From contig VWPU01000913.1 in the NCBI GenBank assembly GCA_013398955.1, positions 1 through 64,000 on the forward strand: DNA of 64,000 nt. The letters are read 5' to 3'. The stretch is from Callaeas wilsoni. Lineage: Eukaryota; Chordata; Aves; Passeriformes; Callaeidae. A program made the position numbers and the translations under genes. The stretch's first letter is position 1, and every line of letters starts with the position of its first letter. Below, in pieces: positions 12,640 through 24,664 of the stretch. The notes below the pieces were generated by a model that was not told where the DNA came from, did not search any database, and saw only the letters and a list, made by a program, of their open reading frames with translations.

Positions 12640-13230
12640 ATTTGTTGCACACCCTGCCATTTGAACCAGACTTATCTCTAACTCAATTAGAAAACTGTAA
12701 TTTCCAATAAAGCATCATTAGACCTCTGCACCTGTCAGGTCTCTGATAGATTTAGGTAGGTTTTGCTTGGGAATTAACTGTGGTTTGTGGAGATAGCTAA
12801 AATAATTTTCATTTACTGTTCACTGTATCACGTTAGAAATTGCATAAGGTTTTGGACCCCCAGCCATAATGATCTCTTTCAAATTACGGCTGCACTGGAA
12901 TTGTCACTTACTAGATTTGCTGCATAAACTCTGGAAACTATATGGTGATGCACACTGTCAGACTAACCAGTATTTACAGCGATAGGCAGGATTTACAATT
13001 GGATGACATGATAATAATATATCCTTGTTTACTTCTCTAATTAATGTTTCTAAAGAAAATACCCTAGAAACCTTCCATAAGCAAGATTTATTTCTGTTGA
13101 TTGAGACTGTAATCAGATGTCCCTATTCAAACAGTAATTGGTGTGCTTCATTAACATGTAATTGAAAACAAGATTTATGTCAATGCTAGGCAATAAATAA
13201 CAGAGATACATATTTTCTTATTAGTGATGA
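12640..13230. promoter_or_regulatory. Candidate conserved non-coding element cluster (intronic)
   Basis: This lies in the longest stretch of the intron without any sizeable open frame (about 11.4-13.3 kb). The block is non-repetitive and A+T-rich, with many TAAT/ATTA cores such as CTCTAATTAATG near 13,037 and CATTAACATGTAATTG near 13,150. That pattern is common in deeply conserved vertebrate enhancers, but conservation itself was not tested here. Confidence 0.25.
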
Positions 13231-16200
13231 TCTCTTCTGTAAGCTCTCAGAGTCCTTGCTGCTTTTGTATTGTGCCACTTAGGTCATATTTTGTCAAAAT
13301 CATGGTGTCTCAGAAAAAGACATTGTGCATTTTCCCCTTTGGATTTTAACCTCTCTCTCTGATGTACCAAGGCCAGCTTCCTTGTTTTCTCTTTCCTGCT
13401 TTGTATTAGACTCGCTGTTCTTGCCGTATTTTAGCCTATGTTTTTCCCACGAAATGGCAATACCAGTGGGAAGGAATTCTAGTGATGAATGGGATAGCTC
13501 AGGGAAGAGACAAAACTTTGCTTGAACTTCTGTTCAGTTGATGTTTTCGCCAGGTTAGTCAAGGCTCAACCTGTTGTTCCTCTTCCCAAACATTTTTCTG
13601 TTCCAATACAAGCAAAGGAAATTTTAAAAAAAATGTTTCTAAGCATTCTAAAAATAGAAGCTAAGCATGGCTTCTTTGTAATGCAGTAAAACCTAATTAA
13701 CTTCTAGTTAATGGGGAGAAAAGCACTGTGTTTTGTTCTAGTAGACATATATGAGAGAACACACAAATAATGAAGTCAGAAGTGTAAGTCGCTGTGAATG
13801 GGTGATCCCATTGATTTCATTGAAACAAGGGAGTTAAAATTGAAAACAAATTTCATCCCGAGATGCTGGTTCATTACCAGCAAATTGATGGAGCTCCGTG
13901 TTTACTTGCTGGCATAATTTACCAATTGCATGAGATGTAAGCAGGCACAGTGCTAACATTGGCTAATTTTATGCTCAACGTGAATCTTATGGCTGGTCAG
14001 ATGGATACCATAAGAAATAATTAGAGTCATTAGAAGTAATGGGCTACAGCTGCAGTAATACATGCTCTATTCTCAGTCCAGAGGTTTCTAAGCAAAATTA
14101 AATTAGCTCCTGTTACCACACTGCTGCATCATATGCTCCTCACCTCCTGAGCATCGACTTCTCTTTCCATTTCCACACTGCAAGCAGCATTTGTGCCCCA
14201 CACAGAAAAAGGCCCTTGTGGGGACAAGGAATTCTGAAGCTTGAGGCCATTCCTTGTTAAAAAAAAGAAAAAAGGAAGTAATAAAATGAGAACAATTACA
14301 AAGTGGCATCAGAAGGTCCTCAGCTCACGTTAACACCTTCCACATGTTCAGGATCATCCCTCTCCTCTGCTGTAGCCTTTGGTGCGAGGCACAGATTGCA
14401 AGTCACGTTTGCATCAGTGCTGGACCTGGGCAAATCTTGCCCCTGAACTATTTACATTAAATTTTACTTTTTAACAGAATTATGTCCACTGTATTGGAAG
14501 CACGTCAGCAGCCTCCAGCTGCAGGTGGTACTGCCTTCACATCTTTAATACCCTCTTTTTTTCCCAAAATTCAAAAGGCTGTTCAGAAGAGTAAGGAAAA
14601 TGCTGCATTATCCTGAATGGGGTGAGGGGAGGGACAAGAAGGAAATAGATTCCATGGTACTGAAGTGATTAATGTGACTGTTTATGATGAAGGAAATGAA
14701 AACTAGAAATCTGGGTAAGTAATGATCTTTCCAAGTGAATGACTTTCTCTGGAACCACAATATACACTCATGTGCTGAATTCCTTTAAATTATTGCTAAA
14801 GTTCCCAAAGCAGAGCAGGGACGACACTGAATTTTTTTCTCACTTGTTGAGTTTCAGGAGCACAGCACTTCCAGCAATTTCCAGGGGTTCACTGCGAGAT
14901 GCCCCCATGGCATCACCTCTTTTTAAAACAGAAGGTGCTTTGGTGGTAGGATTGAGTAGAAGGGCTTTAGAGGCACATTTAGCACTGTCCATCAAGGCTG
15001 GTGAGCTGGAGCTGAGTGTGCTCGGGGGGAGGAACAGGACTAACACTATTTTTGATGAAGGAACAAGCCCAGTCCTGCAGCTTTGGAGAGATCAGTTATC
15101 CATGTGCCAGCCATTTATCCCTAGCGATGGTAACTTCCCTGGCCTCAGTTATTGCAGCATATAAATGCTTCACAACTCCTAACATATTTATCTTTCCATC
15201 CTCCCTATGGAGTTGGGAAGTGCTATTACCTCTGTTGCAGAACTAAGAACTGAGATTAAGGGTCAGATTTGTTATGGCATTTAGGTGCTCAATGGGATTT
15301 TCAAAAGTAGCTAACACCCGTTGTAATAAGTGGAATTTGGGAACTTGGATAGTTCTCAAAATCCTGTTAGTTGTGCGGTTTTTTTAAAAAAACATTTGGA
15401 CTTATATGACACCTTGGGATCCAGAGGAGTAGTTCCCATGTTGTGGGGAGTCACCCAGACAGGAAAATGTCTCTTCATGCACCTCTTAGGAGACTGTAGG
15501 TGGGACAGGAGGAATTTTGTGGCAGTAGCTTATCTCAGTGCTGAATTCAGCAAGCTGTAACTGTGCACAGCAGTGCATTTACCCTTCTTGCCCAGCTCTG
15601 TGAGAGAGGTCAAAATCCAGTCTTGCAAACACTGGAGCAAAAATAAGCAGCACCCATGGTCAATAAAAAGGGCTTATGTGCCAATTGCTGGGATGGAAAA
15701 TTCAAGAGCAGGAGCAAATAATGAAACAATCTATATTCATGCAGCCACCTTTCCAGCCTACTGCTCTAAGTACAGGCTTACACCTCACCGGGAGATGGGA
15801 ATCCCACTAAAAGCTCTGGAGTATCACACTGGAAAACAAATGTTGATTTTGAGCAAATTATCTGTTCATCTCTAAATCATTTTCTTTCATTATTAGTCTC
15901 CAAATTGGTTCTGCTCTGGAAGGCAGACTTAGGTTTAAAAGCAGGGCATCTCTTAAACGCCTGCTTCAAATGAAAGTGTTCGGTAAACATTGCTCAAACC
16001 CCCAGAGCATAAACTCCTCAACTGCTTTCTCTGGCTTTGCATAGATTTTGCAGCTCCTGGTTTATGGTCAGGTGTCTCAGGGATTCATTTAGGATATCAG
16101 AAAATAATCAAATGAAATCCCTTACAAACATATGCCCCTTAAATACCAAGGAAAAAATTTTTAAGACCTTTCTGTCCTCCTTTACAGTAGCATAAATTGG

Positions 16201-19200
16201 GACAAGAGCCCCAAACAGATGGACTTATACCAATATGGAACATGGAGAAGAGAAAAAAATCAGGCTCCAAACCACAGCACAACTACAAAGCCATGTGGGC
16301 TGCAGCCCGAGGTTTTCATTTCTGAAAGAGCTGCACTTTGCTGTTGTAGTACCTTCGATCATTTCCATGGTTTTAAGGTTCTAAAAAGATCCCATGGCTT
16401 TAAAATTGTGTTTTCAGCATCAAAGGCTTGGGTTTGGGCTGACTCAGCAAGATTGCAGCTGTCTGAGGTCGTGGTTTGGGCTGGTGGAGTGGGGGTCAGC
16501 TCAGCAAGGGGGATGGAGCAGCAGCAAAGCCAGAGCTGTCCTTGTGTCCTTGTCCCACGTCACACCATGGGCTCTTGGGAGGTGCTGGAGAGGGTCTTTG
16601 TGCCTCCATGAGGAAAGAAGCTCTGCATGGATTAGAATGTGTCTAAAATCACATGGTTTTCACCAGTGTTTGTAAGATGCTTTTATTCCACTTCCTCAGG
16701 TGGAGGAGGGAGAATAACTCCATCACTTTGCTGGATGTGAAAGGGAATGGAACTTTGGGACACTCTAGATCATTGGTAGCTGATTCAAAGCTTGAATTTT
16801 AACTCACTTTGGTGTTCAGGGGACCTCTGTGCACAGGAAAAGATGTGCAAGAAGGTCCTCTATTGATCCTCCCTCACATTGGGAAGACATCCACAGATTT
16901 CCCAGCTCTCCTCACTCACCAGTAAAGGCGTGGGACTGGGAGGCTGCTCCTGCACAGAGCAGGAACTGAGTGCTGCTGCCAGTGAGTGTGTTTGCTCTGT
17001 GGTGTCTGAACACTGTTTTGCACTTAGAAGATTTATTTCTCAGTGGATAGAAGAGCTAAAAGATTAACAGATGAACAAATACATTGAGACAGCCAGGACA
17101 TCAAAGAAATTGGAGAGTCACTGAGATGCTGGAGAGCTGGAGAGTCACCTGGCTGTGTTCTTAGGAATTATTTTATCCTCAGATTAGCTCAGCTGTCTTG
17201 GGATTTGGACACGTCCTCTGGTGAATTTAGCTACATGATTTAAGACATAACTGGCCCCAGCTCTCTGCTGCTCTTCCTGAGGATCCTGCCTGTGGAGCAG
17301 AGGGAACGTGCCTGCATCCCAGCCACTGCAGCACAGATCCTGGGGGCTTAGTGCAAGCAGAGGGGCGTTTTTTTTTCAGGGCAAACACCAGCCTGTGAGG
17401 CACACCAACGGTGAGAGTGTACTGTATGCCTGGGCAGAAATCTCCAGGGAAAATACAGGTCAGACAGCTTTTGGTCCTCCATGCAATCTGCAATTCAGTC
17501 AGGCTGGAAAAAAAAATGAGTTACAGCAAACCTAACCTTAGGTTCATCGTACAGGAACCAGCTGAGGGGCGATACCAGTGGAAGGAATCAGAAGAAGGTT
17601 TACATAAAATGTGGCTTCCCTGCATAAAACAAAAAGCAGCTGAGAAGGATTGTGCAGAGGCTGAAAACCATGAGACCACGCTCATTCTTTGGGCCGCATA
17701 TGCCTCAGTTGTTCCTGAAATATAGAGTTAGTTAAGTCAGCCAGGAAATTATGGATGAGTTTGGAGTCTTGAGGGAAAGATGTTCAAAAAGCAGCAATAT
17801 GAAGACACAGAAAAGAGGGAAAGCCATAACTTGAAAAGTGCCACACAGAGGGAGCTGTGCCTGTGCTTTATTGAACTGTTGGCTGCAATAAATACAGCTG
17901 AATTCCCTCAGTCTCCCATAACGTTGTCTCAGTACCAGCAGGAGTCCATTTAAGAATACACTTACTTGCACAAATGATTATATCTGTGGAGAGCAGAGAA
18001 AGAGCTGATGCAGGCAAACCCTGAGAGCTGCCCAGGAGAGCTGGGGGTGGTGCTGGGCTGCCCCGTGCTCAGCTTTGGTCAGTGCTGCCAGCCCAAAACA
18101 GGCCCAGCAGAGGAGCTGCTGATCCAGCCCTCCCATCTGCTTCACCTGAGGACACCATACTCTAGATTTTGTGATGGTGATGCCTTAGGATTTTAGCTTT
18201 TATATTTTCATATATTTGTAATCCTGCAATTCTTTAGTGTGTAACTCTGAGCTCCATATAGAGTGTTAGCAGCTGCTTTTCCCATTATGGTCAGACACAA
18301 CAATTCCTCTCCAGGCCTGAGAATCAAGGACACCTCACTGTCTCAGACCCCGAGAAATGGAAACAAAAGCGAGTTGGGGGGGAGCAAACTGGGAGAATGG
18401 GACTGCACTGCCTGAAGCTGTAACTGGACAATTAACCTCTGATATGCAAATAGACAAAACTTATATCTGTCCCAAAAACGTGTGACTGTGTCCATCCTGG
18501 GTGCAGTCTCTGCGAGACTCCTGCACTGCCCAAGGTGTGCCCTGTGAAGGCCTTTCCATAAATCCCTGCCCTTTATCCTTTCTCTCTGTCCAGCCTCTGT
18601 TCCGGGTCAGCCTCTACAAGGCATCAGTGGTGCAGTAAATAAATGGTGGTAAAATCAAACTAAGAGGATATTCCCAAAGAGGCAGAGTTGTTTTCTTATG
18701 ATCATTTGCAATACAGAGAGTAATAAGAGACTGTATTATAAATAAGAAAGAGACAAGTATAATAGAAGACCTGAGAATGGATGATGAACAAGGAAGACTG
18801 AACCTTGTGCTTCTGCACTTCGCAGCATTAACCCCAGCTGCTGAAGTGAAAGGTCTGGCTGTGTTACAGTGCTGTACCAGGGCTGTCAGAGGCCTGTGCA
18901 GTGTGTCCGTGGTTAGGAGGGGCTGAAGCTCTGCAGAGCACATGGTCATGCCTGGTGGGATTTGAGCTTAGCACTGGAGACCATGAAGTTTGGAGTCTTC
19001 AGTCTGATTATTCTCATTGATTTCCTTGTATCCTTAAACCCTTCCAAACCTCACATTATAGGAAGTCAGGAGAACTAATTTATTCCTGCTTGAACAGTGA
19101 TTGGAGGAAGAGAAGCACTTGCACTCTCTGTGTAGGTACTCAGCTTTGCTGATATCCCCCGTTAGCACTGATTAGTGAGAAATCTGAACTAGAAATAAGA

Positions 19201-19438
19201 GCAGGCTGACCATGGGGGCAGCTTTATTGCCCCTTTTCACCCGGCCCAGCATAGCAAAGCTGGCATGGAACGTCAGCAGATCAGGTTTGTGACGTGTTTT
19301 ACCACACCGTGCATGAACTTTCTCCTCTGGAAGCGGGTGAGAACTTGAACACCAGCAGGTTGTGAGGGGCAGCAGAGCAGCCTGAGACTGAGCAGGAGCG
19401 TGGAGCCCACGGGGCTGTGTAACCCCTCTGTGTTCCAG

Positions 19439-19562
19439 GCTGGAGTCGCCCACGCGCGCGCTGGTGATGGAGGCTCCGAGGGGCATCGAGATCAACGCCG
19501 AGGCTGGCAGCCTGAAGGCCACGTGCAGGACAGAGCTCCGGCTGGAATCCAAAGATGGAGAG
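19439..19562 (+). CDS. SGCD: Delta-sarcoglycan, penultimate coding exon
   Basis: This 124-base exon encodes about 41 residues of delta-sarcoglycan, a type II membrane glycoprotein of the sarcoglycan subcomplex of the dystrophin-glycoprotein complex in striated and smooth muscle. The frame opens with [15 protein letters not shown] and continues through [20 protein letters not shown] to KDGE. The LESPTR and [14 protein letters not shown] motifs match the delta paralogue better than zeta (which has TCRKELHLQSTEGE, from memory) and are far from gamma. The exon starts after a TGTTCCAG acceptor with one base completing a split codon, and ends in phase 0 at GAG before a GTGAGC donor. It belongs to the extracellular region. 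It is markedly GC-richer than its flanking introns, with several CpGs at its 5' end. Identification is by recalled family sequence, without a database search. Confidence 0.93.
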
Positions 19563-21302
19563 GTGAGCGGAAAACGTCAAGCCCCGCAGCAAAGCCGAGG
19601 CACGGCACGGATGCCCTGCAGAGCTGTAGCCCTGTGGGTCTCCAAGCCGCTGGTTTGAAGCGCTGGTGTGAAAGCCCGAGGGCAGTGGGCTCTCCTGGCC
19701 TCATTGCTGCCCACTCTGATTGAACACATCCCATGCAAATGAGGCTCACTCCGTGGCAAAGCTGGCTCATTATTTTTAAAGTGCATGGATAATAGCATCT
19801 GTTGTTCCAGCAGATTTATGCAGCTGTAAAGTGCACAATGCTCCTAAATTGTTTGTTTCCTAGTCACTTTAAAACAAGATTTACTTGGCCAACATAATTA
19901 AATCTTTTAGCATATATTTTTCTATGAGAAGACCTTAATTCACTGGTACTGATCTGAAAAGCTTTTGTGGCTGATGTTTCATTCTGAAAGAAAAGGGAGC
20001 ATTAGGAGACACAGATTGTTGCACTGGAGAAACTTCCAAAGGTGAAGAGAGAATAATTAAAACTGATAACATAGAGCAAAAGTAAAGGAGGTGTTGAGTT
20101 AAGCCTCTTCTGATGTCACCAAATTTTGTGGGCACATGGTTTTCATCCCCTCCTCCTGCCACAGTGATGGAAGACACCAAAGGATGTGGCTGAGGAGCTC
20201 CAAGTGGGGAAACCACTGAGAGCCTCGTCAGGAGGAGCTGCCCATGGAACACAAACCTCCAGGCAAGAGGGCTCCAACATAATAAGTTAAGATTTACCTA
20301 TCTTAGTGTCAGGGGTAATAAATAGAAAGACTTTCTAATTGCAATTTCTTTTATTTCTAAACATTTGCATTTTAAGACAGTCCAAACCTAGACCATGGGT
20401 GTTAACAAAAAAACCTCTGAGAAATACCAGAAAAAAATGCCACCTAATACACTGAGATTGAAATCCAAGGCATTTCACAACTTCAAGCAGTTGCTTTCAA
20501 CACTAAGTTGCTTTTAAAATGCATAAATTGACCTGTATCTTTCAGGACATGAGATGGTTGGATACTAAAACTGGAGATTCTTACTGTAACTGCAAATATT
20601 CTCAGTCACCCTGTATTATTCTGGGGTTCAGGTTATTTTACTGTGTTCTGGCTGATGTCAGAGCACTCCCCTGCAGCCTCCACGTGTCTGAGAGCTGCCA
20701 CACATTGTTTGCCTTACGTTGTTTTGCAAGGAGGAATTTAGATCTGTTACAGCATTTAAGTTATTTTTAATACACACAAAAGTGTTACACATATACATAA
20801 AATACACATAAAATATACATCAAATGTGCATAAAATATACATAAAATATGCATAAAATACACATAAAATATACATAAAAGTCAGTGCTGGGAGCCTGCAA
20901 GCGTAACCAGCAATGGGATCACGGTGACAGAAATCCTGATGGAGCAGCAGGGTGGCTGGATGGGTGTGAACCATCCATGCTCCCCATCTGACACTGGGGT
21001 ACCTCTGGTTGGGTCAATCCAAACCTGGGATTGGATTCCTGGGAGGTGTCCCAGGAAGGTAAAAGCTGAGAAAACACGGTGGGTACATTGGCAGAAACAA
21101 AGTGGAGGTCGTGATAAAGGCAGATAATGTGCTCACCCAGATTTGCATCAGACTTTCCCATCCTAAAATGCTTCCCTACCCAGTTTTTGCAGCAGCTGAG
21201 TTGTCTGGAGGAAGCTTCTTTAAACACAACATCAGAAATAACAGCACTCCACTAATTCTCTCTCTTTTTTTTTTTCCTCTCTCTTGCCACCTCCGACTCC
21301 AG
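19563..21302 (+). other. SGCD: Last SGCD intron
   Basis: This 1,740-bp intron begins GTGAGC and ends in a long pyrimidine tract (from about 21,260) followed by CTCCAG. Both splice sites are canonical and the intron is phase 0. It contains the 11-bp minisatellite at 20,793-20,880. I see no other element and no coding potential in it. Confidence 0.92.
20793..20880. repeat. 11-bp minisatellite, 8 units
   Basis: Eight consecutive 11-bp units of the form ATACATAAAAT, with variants at the second to fourth and seventh positions (ACACATAAAAT, ATGCATAAAAT, GTGCATAAAAT, ATACATCAAAT). The units fill exactly 88 bp without indels. It lies about 420 bp upstream of the final SGCD exon. Confidence 0.95.
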
Positions 21303-21476
21303 ATAACGTTGAATTCTGCAAAAATCAAACTACCTAACTTGCCTCAAGGATCTTCCTCTTCTGCAGGGTCCAGGCAAAAAATCTACGAGCTCTGTGTGTG
21401 TCCCAATGGGAGGTTGTTCCTGTCTCAGGCAGGCAGCAGCTCCACCTGCCAGATAAACACGAGCGTCTGCCTTTGA
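21303..21476 (+). CDS. SGCD: Delta-sarcoglycan, terminal coding exon
   Basis: This exon encodes the last 57 residues plus a TGA stop. The frame starts [16 protein letters not shown], passes through [20 protein letters not shown] and ends [11 protein letters not shown]. The four cysteines (CVC, TC and VC) form the C-terminal cysteine cluster of the beta/gamma/delta/zeta sarcoglycan family, which is extracellular and needed for complex assembly. The ending CQINTSVCL is the delta signature. Length from the exon start to the stop equals the human protein without gaps, as I recall it. Some residues ([16 protein letters not shown]) resemble zeta-sarcoglycan, but the overall match is to delta. The acceptor is a strong pyrimidine tract ending CTCCAG, joined in phase 0 to the preceding exon. 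Confidence 0.94.
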   Translation: MTLNSAKIKLPNLPQGSSSSAGSRQKIYELCVCPNGRLFLSQAGSSSTCQINTSVCL

Positions 21477-21590
21477 GAGACAATTTGCAGTGGGGCATCG
21501 CAGGCAGCACAAAAGCCAGTTCTGGTCTCACAGATCCAGCTGCCAACTTATTTTTACTAGAACACAGAAAGCCTATCAAAGACTTTTTTT

Positions 21591-21656
21591 GTGTGTGCGC
21601 GCGCGTGTGTGTGAATATATATATAAAAAATATATATATAAGATATATATATATAT
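21591..21656. repeat. Alternating GT/GC tract followed by (AT)n
   Basis: Positions 21,591-21,613 are strictly alternating purine-pyrimidine: (GT)n, then GCGCGCGC, then (GT)n. They are followed directly by imperfect TA/AT runs to 21,656. It lies 115 bp after the SGCD stop codon, inside the 3' UTR. Such tracts are prone to Z-DNA and cruciform formation and are usually length-polymorphic. Confidence 0.95.
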
Positions 21657-22258
21657 CCTCTGTGTAAAACGATGTTTCAGTACAAGGAATCCCAGGGTGA
21701 CCCTGTTACATTTGTGTAGCATTTCTCTTTCCCACACCAAAATTTACTGGCACAATCTGCTGAATTGGATCCGATGCTCCCCTGGACCCTTCTGTATTAA
21801 TGCAGTGCAACGATCACCCCTCGTTTTTGATCATGTTCTCAGAGCAGTGGGATTGCTGGCTGGGCAAGACCCTGGAACCAATGCAGACCCACCAACATCC
21901 AAAGGGAAGAGAAGCATCTCTGATTATTTTTGCACCATTAAATCAGTGGCGTGGAAAATAAATAATTTAAAAACCAACAAAGTAGCCAGATGTGCTGTAC
22001 TGATCACCTACAGTGATCCAAGATACCTGAGGTTAAATTACTCTTTAATTGTCACCTGAAGCATGGCTCCCTGTTGGGAGAGATGCATGCACTTGGCCAG
22101 TAGGGAAGTCCAGACCTTCTTGCTGAAATAATAAATGTAATTTTCCGAAGGGGTTCAACACTTGCCTGTGCATGGCCAAGGATGCCTTGTGCTATTCAGC
22201 TGTGACACATCAGGTCCAACACTAACCTAAAATCCTCTCTGTGCTGGCAAAATTGGTG

Positions 22259-22511
22259 TTGTATTTAGTTATTGGAAGGAAATAAATTGTGAAAGTTGGA
22301 CTAAATAGAAAAACCTTGAACTTCCTTCCTTAACAGGTGTCCTTGTATTTAGTTATTGGAAGGAAATAAATTGTGAAAGTTGGACTAAATAGAAAAACCT
22401 TGAACTTCCTTCCTTAACAGGTGTCCTTGTATTTAGTTATTGGAAGGAAATAAATTGTGAAAGTTGGACTAAATAGAAAAACCTTGAACTTCCTTCCTTA
22501 ACAGGTGTCCT
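22259..22511. repeat. Three identical 84-bp tandem units
   Basis: The unit beginning TTGTATTTAGTTATTGGAAG is repeated at 22,259, 22,343 and 22,427 with no difference that I can see between the copies; the array ends at 22,511. Each unit contains GGAAATAAATTG, hence one AATAAA hexamer, and ends TTAACAGGTGTCC. The perfect identity implies a very recent expansion or an assembly duplication. It is in the SGCD 3' UTR or just downstream. Confidence 0.97.
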
Positions 22512-22610
22512 GGATCACCCCACAAACTCCCCATTAACACCTTTAATTTTGAATATATTTGGTGTGAGGCTGTGAAGATTTAAGATTTGGACATTGCCTA
22601 AATACTTGCA

Positions 22611-22646
22611 GAAACTGAGAAAATCAGCTAGAAACTGAGAAAATCA
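22611..22646. repeat. 20-bp tandem duplication
   Basis: GAAACTGAGAAAATCA occurs at 22,611 and 22,631, a 20-bp period. It lies about 100 bp beyond the 84-bp array. Confidence 0.85.
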
Positions 22647-24664
22647 TAAAATTGAGTGTATAATGTAGATGCTACACCAGAATTTTTGTCATCTTTCTTT
22701 TCAAGATACACAGTCCAAGGTCACTTAGATTTGGTGGAAACTGCAAATATCAGAGATGCTGACAATGAAAGATTTTTTTTTAAAGATTTATAAAGGTTGT
22801 GACAAAGCCAGATTACTGAAAAGAAGGGCTTTGGATGCTGGTTCCTCTAGAATTTGAGTCCCCAAAACTCTGTGGTTGAATCTTATCATGTTGCATTTTT
22901 CCTTATTTTAAAGTCTAGGAGTCATGGGCAGGACAAAACACAAAAATCTGATCTGGTAACATTGCTTCCACTTTTGAAGTTTTGGAAAATAAGAAGAAGA
23001 TCCCAGATCATTGAATTCTTACCCATAATTTCATCCACATACATGTGAAAATCTTTTAAAAAACCTAAATATAACAATTCTGGCAAAACTTTCCAAGTCA
23101 CAGTAAATATCACGAGGACAGCAAGGTTTCTAAGCCACTGAGATGCTTTTGAAATATTACCTCATGTGCAAATAAGACAGATCTGTGCCCATCCCTAGTG
23201 ATATCTAACCAAAGCTGGTATTCTTCAAGCGATCTTCAAGATAAAACATAGCTGACAGAAGTCTTTAGAAAAAATTTAGCCCATTATTTTTTTTACAGCT
23301 TTTTTTATGTATTTTCTTGTGGTCTCGAGAGTACCAGGGTTTGATTTTTTTTTATTCTTTTTTAATGAACAATTCTGGCTTAATCCAAAACTGATTGGAC
23401 TCAAAGAGAAGATTTCTGTGGAGTTTAGATTAGATGTGTTGCTGCCTAACAAAGCAGCACTCCCCAAAAAATTTACTCCTGAAAGAGGATTGAATGATTT
23501 ACATTTATTTCAATAATGCTTTCCGACGAATTAACGAATTCGAACTATCTGTTAATGAATGATTCCTGTAATTATTATGTCTTGAGTCAACGTTTGAATG
23601 CAAAGGGTCACCCAGGGTAACAATTGTATTGGGACACAGGACTATACCATCTCTGTTCAAAGAGGGGAATTGTGCCTATGCCTTAAGTCAATGCACTCAG
23701 CAAGGAGAAGCACATCATATTTATCTTGTTATTAAATCTAGTTTATTTGGGGGGAGGGGCAGGAGGGTGTCTTGGGAACTGGCTGTGCAACTTAAAACAC
23801 ATTGGTGAAATACATTAAGAGTGTAGGGACACCTAGAATGATACAGACTTTTTTTTTTAACCATGTTGAATATAGCAAAATACTGTGTACGTTACCTCTG
23901 GGACCATGACTGAAGTCCCATTCATAGTCCTACATTTACTGTAGAATTTTTTTCCCTGTTTCATTGAATACTGATCACAAACCTCATAGCAAGCATGGCC
24001 CAATCCATAACCAAATCCTGTGTGAGCAGTTTGAAGACACGTGCTGCAGGAAGAATTCCCTGTAAATGAATCAGATTAACTTCCCCGTGCCTGCGAGTAT
24101 TGAGGTGGGTGAGGAAGGCAGGGCTGAACACAGGGACTGGCCCATCAGGGATGCTGCATCCTGATTTCTGTGCTCCACTTGGACACACCAGTGGCTCAGT
24201 CCTCATCCCTGTGCCACCCTCTGGCTGCTCTGCTGAGGATTTCCATCCCAAGAAATGAATTTCGAGTGGCTGCTTTTCTCAGCTGGGCTCTTGGATGAGG
24301 TTATCACCTTCTCATATCACAACAGCCGTGAAGCTGCTAAGGACATTCATATCTTGGTGTGAATTTCTGCTGGGGAGCTGTTAGGAAATGACCTTAACAT
24401 CTGTGCCATCACTGCAGATGCTTCTCTGAGGCGAACAAAGGGTACCTTAATTATGTCTACTGAAAGGAATTCGCCTTGTTTCAATATATTTTACAACCAT
24501 GTTTCCATCTTAAAAAGCATAAAATTACATGTTGTGTTGAAATGTGAGGAATTGTTGCTAGAAAGAATGGAACACCTGTAGGGGCTTGTAGATCATTTGA
24601 ACACCACTTGAGTTTTAAGACAGTGGTTTGGGTGATGCTGCCTGTGCTGGCTGGCAAGTGGCTA
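22647..24664. other. Non-coding stretch downstream of SGCD
   Basis: No recognisable exon is present. The sequence is unique, A+T-rich and may include distal SGCD 3' UTR. Short poly-T runs occur near 23,288 and 23,347. Confidence 0.6.

Larger units (their letters stand above)
1..19438 (+). other. SGCD: SGCD intron, 3' part (upstream exon outside window)
   Basis: The stretch ends at a canonical acceptor (TGTTCCAG) directly before a recognised delta-sarcoglycan exon, so it is inferred to be intron of that gene. I looked for the preceding exon, which in the family ends just before the LESPTR motif, and did not recognise it, so it probably lies upstream of position 1. The stretch holds one CR1 fragment, a possible LTR fragment, several short tandem repeats, a small CpG cluster near 10.0 kb, and A+T-rich blocks that are candidate non-coding elements. 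No open frame in it resembles a known protein. A nested non-coding RNA cannot be excluded. Confidence 0.8.
21477..22600 (+). other. SGCD: SGCD 3' UTR (proximal part, end not determined)
   Basis: Sequence downstream of the TGA stop. AATAAA hexamers occur at 21,957-21,962, 22,130-22,135 and, within the 84-bp tandem units, at 22,281, 22,365 and 22,449. Any of these could direct cleavage. The mammalian gene has a multi-kilobase 3' UTR, so transcription may run well past 22,600. The listed end is a convenience, not an observed boundary. Confidence 0.6.

Noticed and set aside
20756..20974. Minus-strand frame with repeated YILCxFY-like segments
   Set aside because: It is produced by the 11-bp minisatellite and has no independent coding support.
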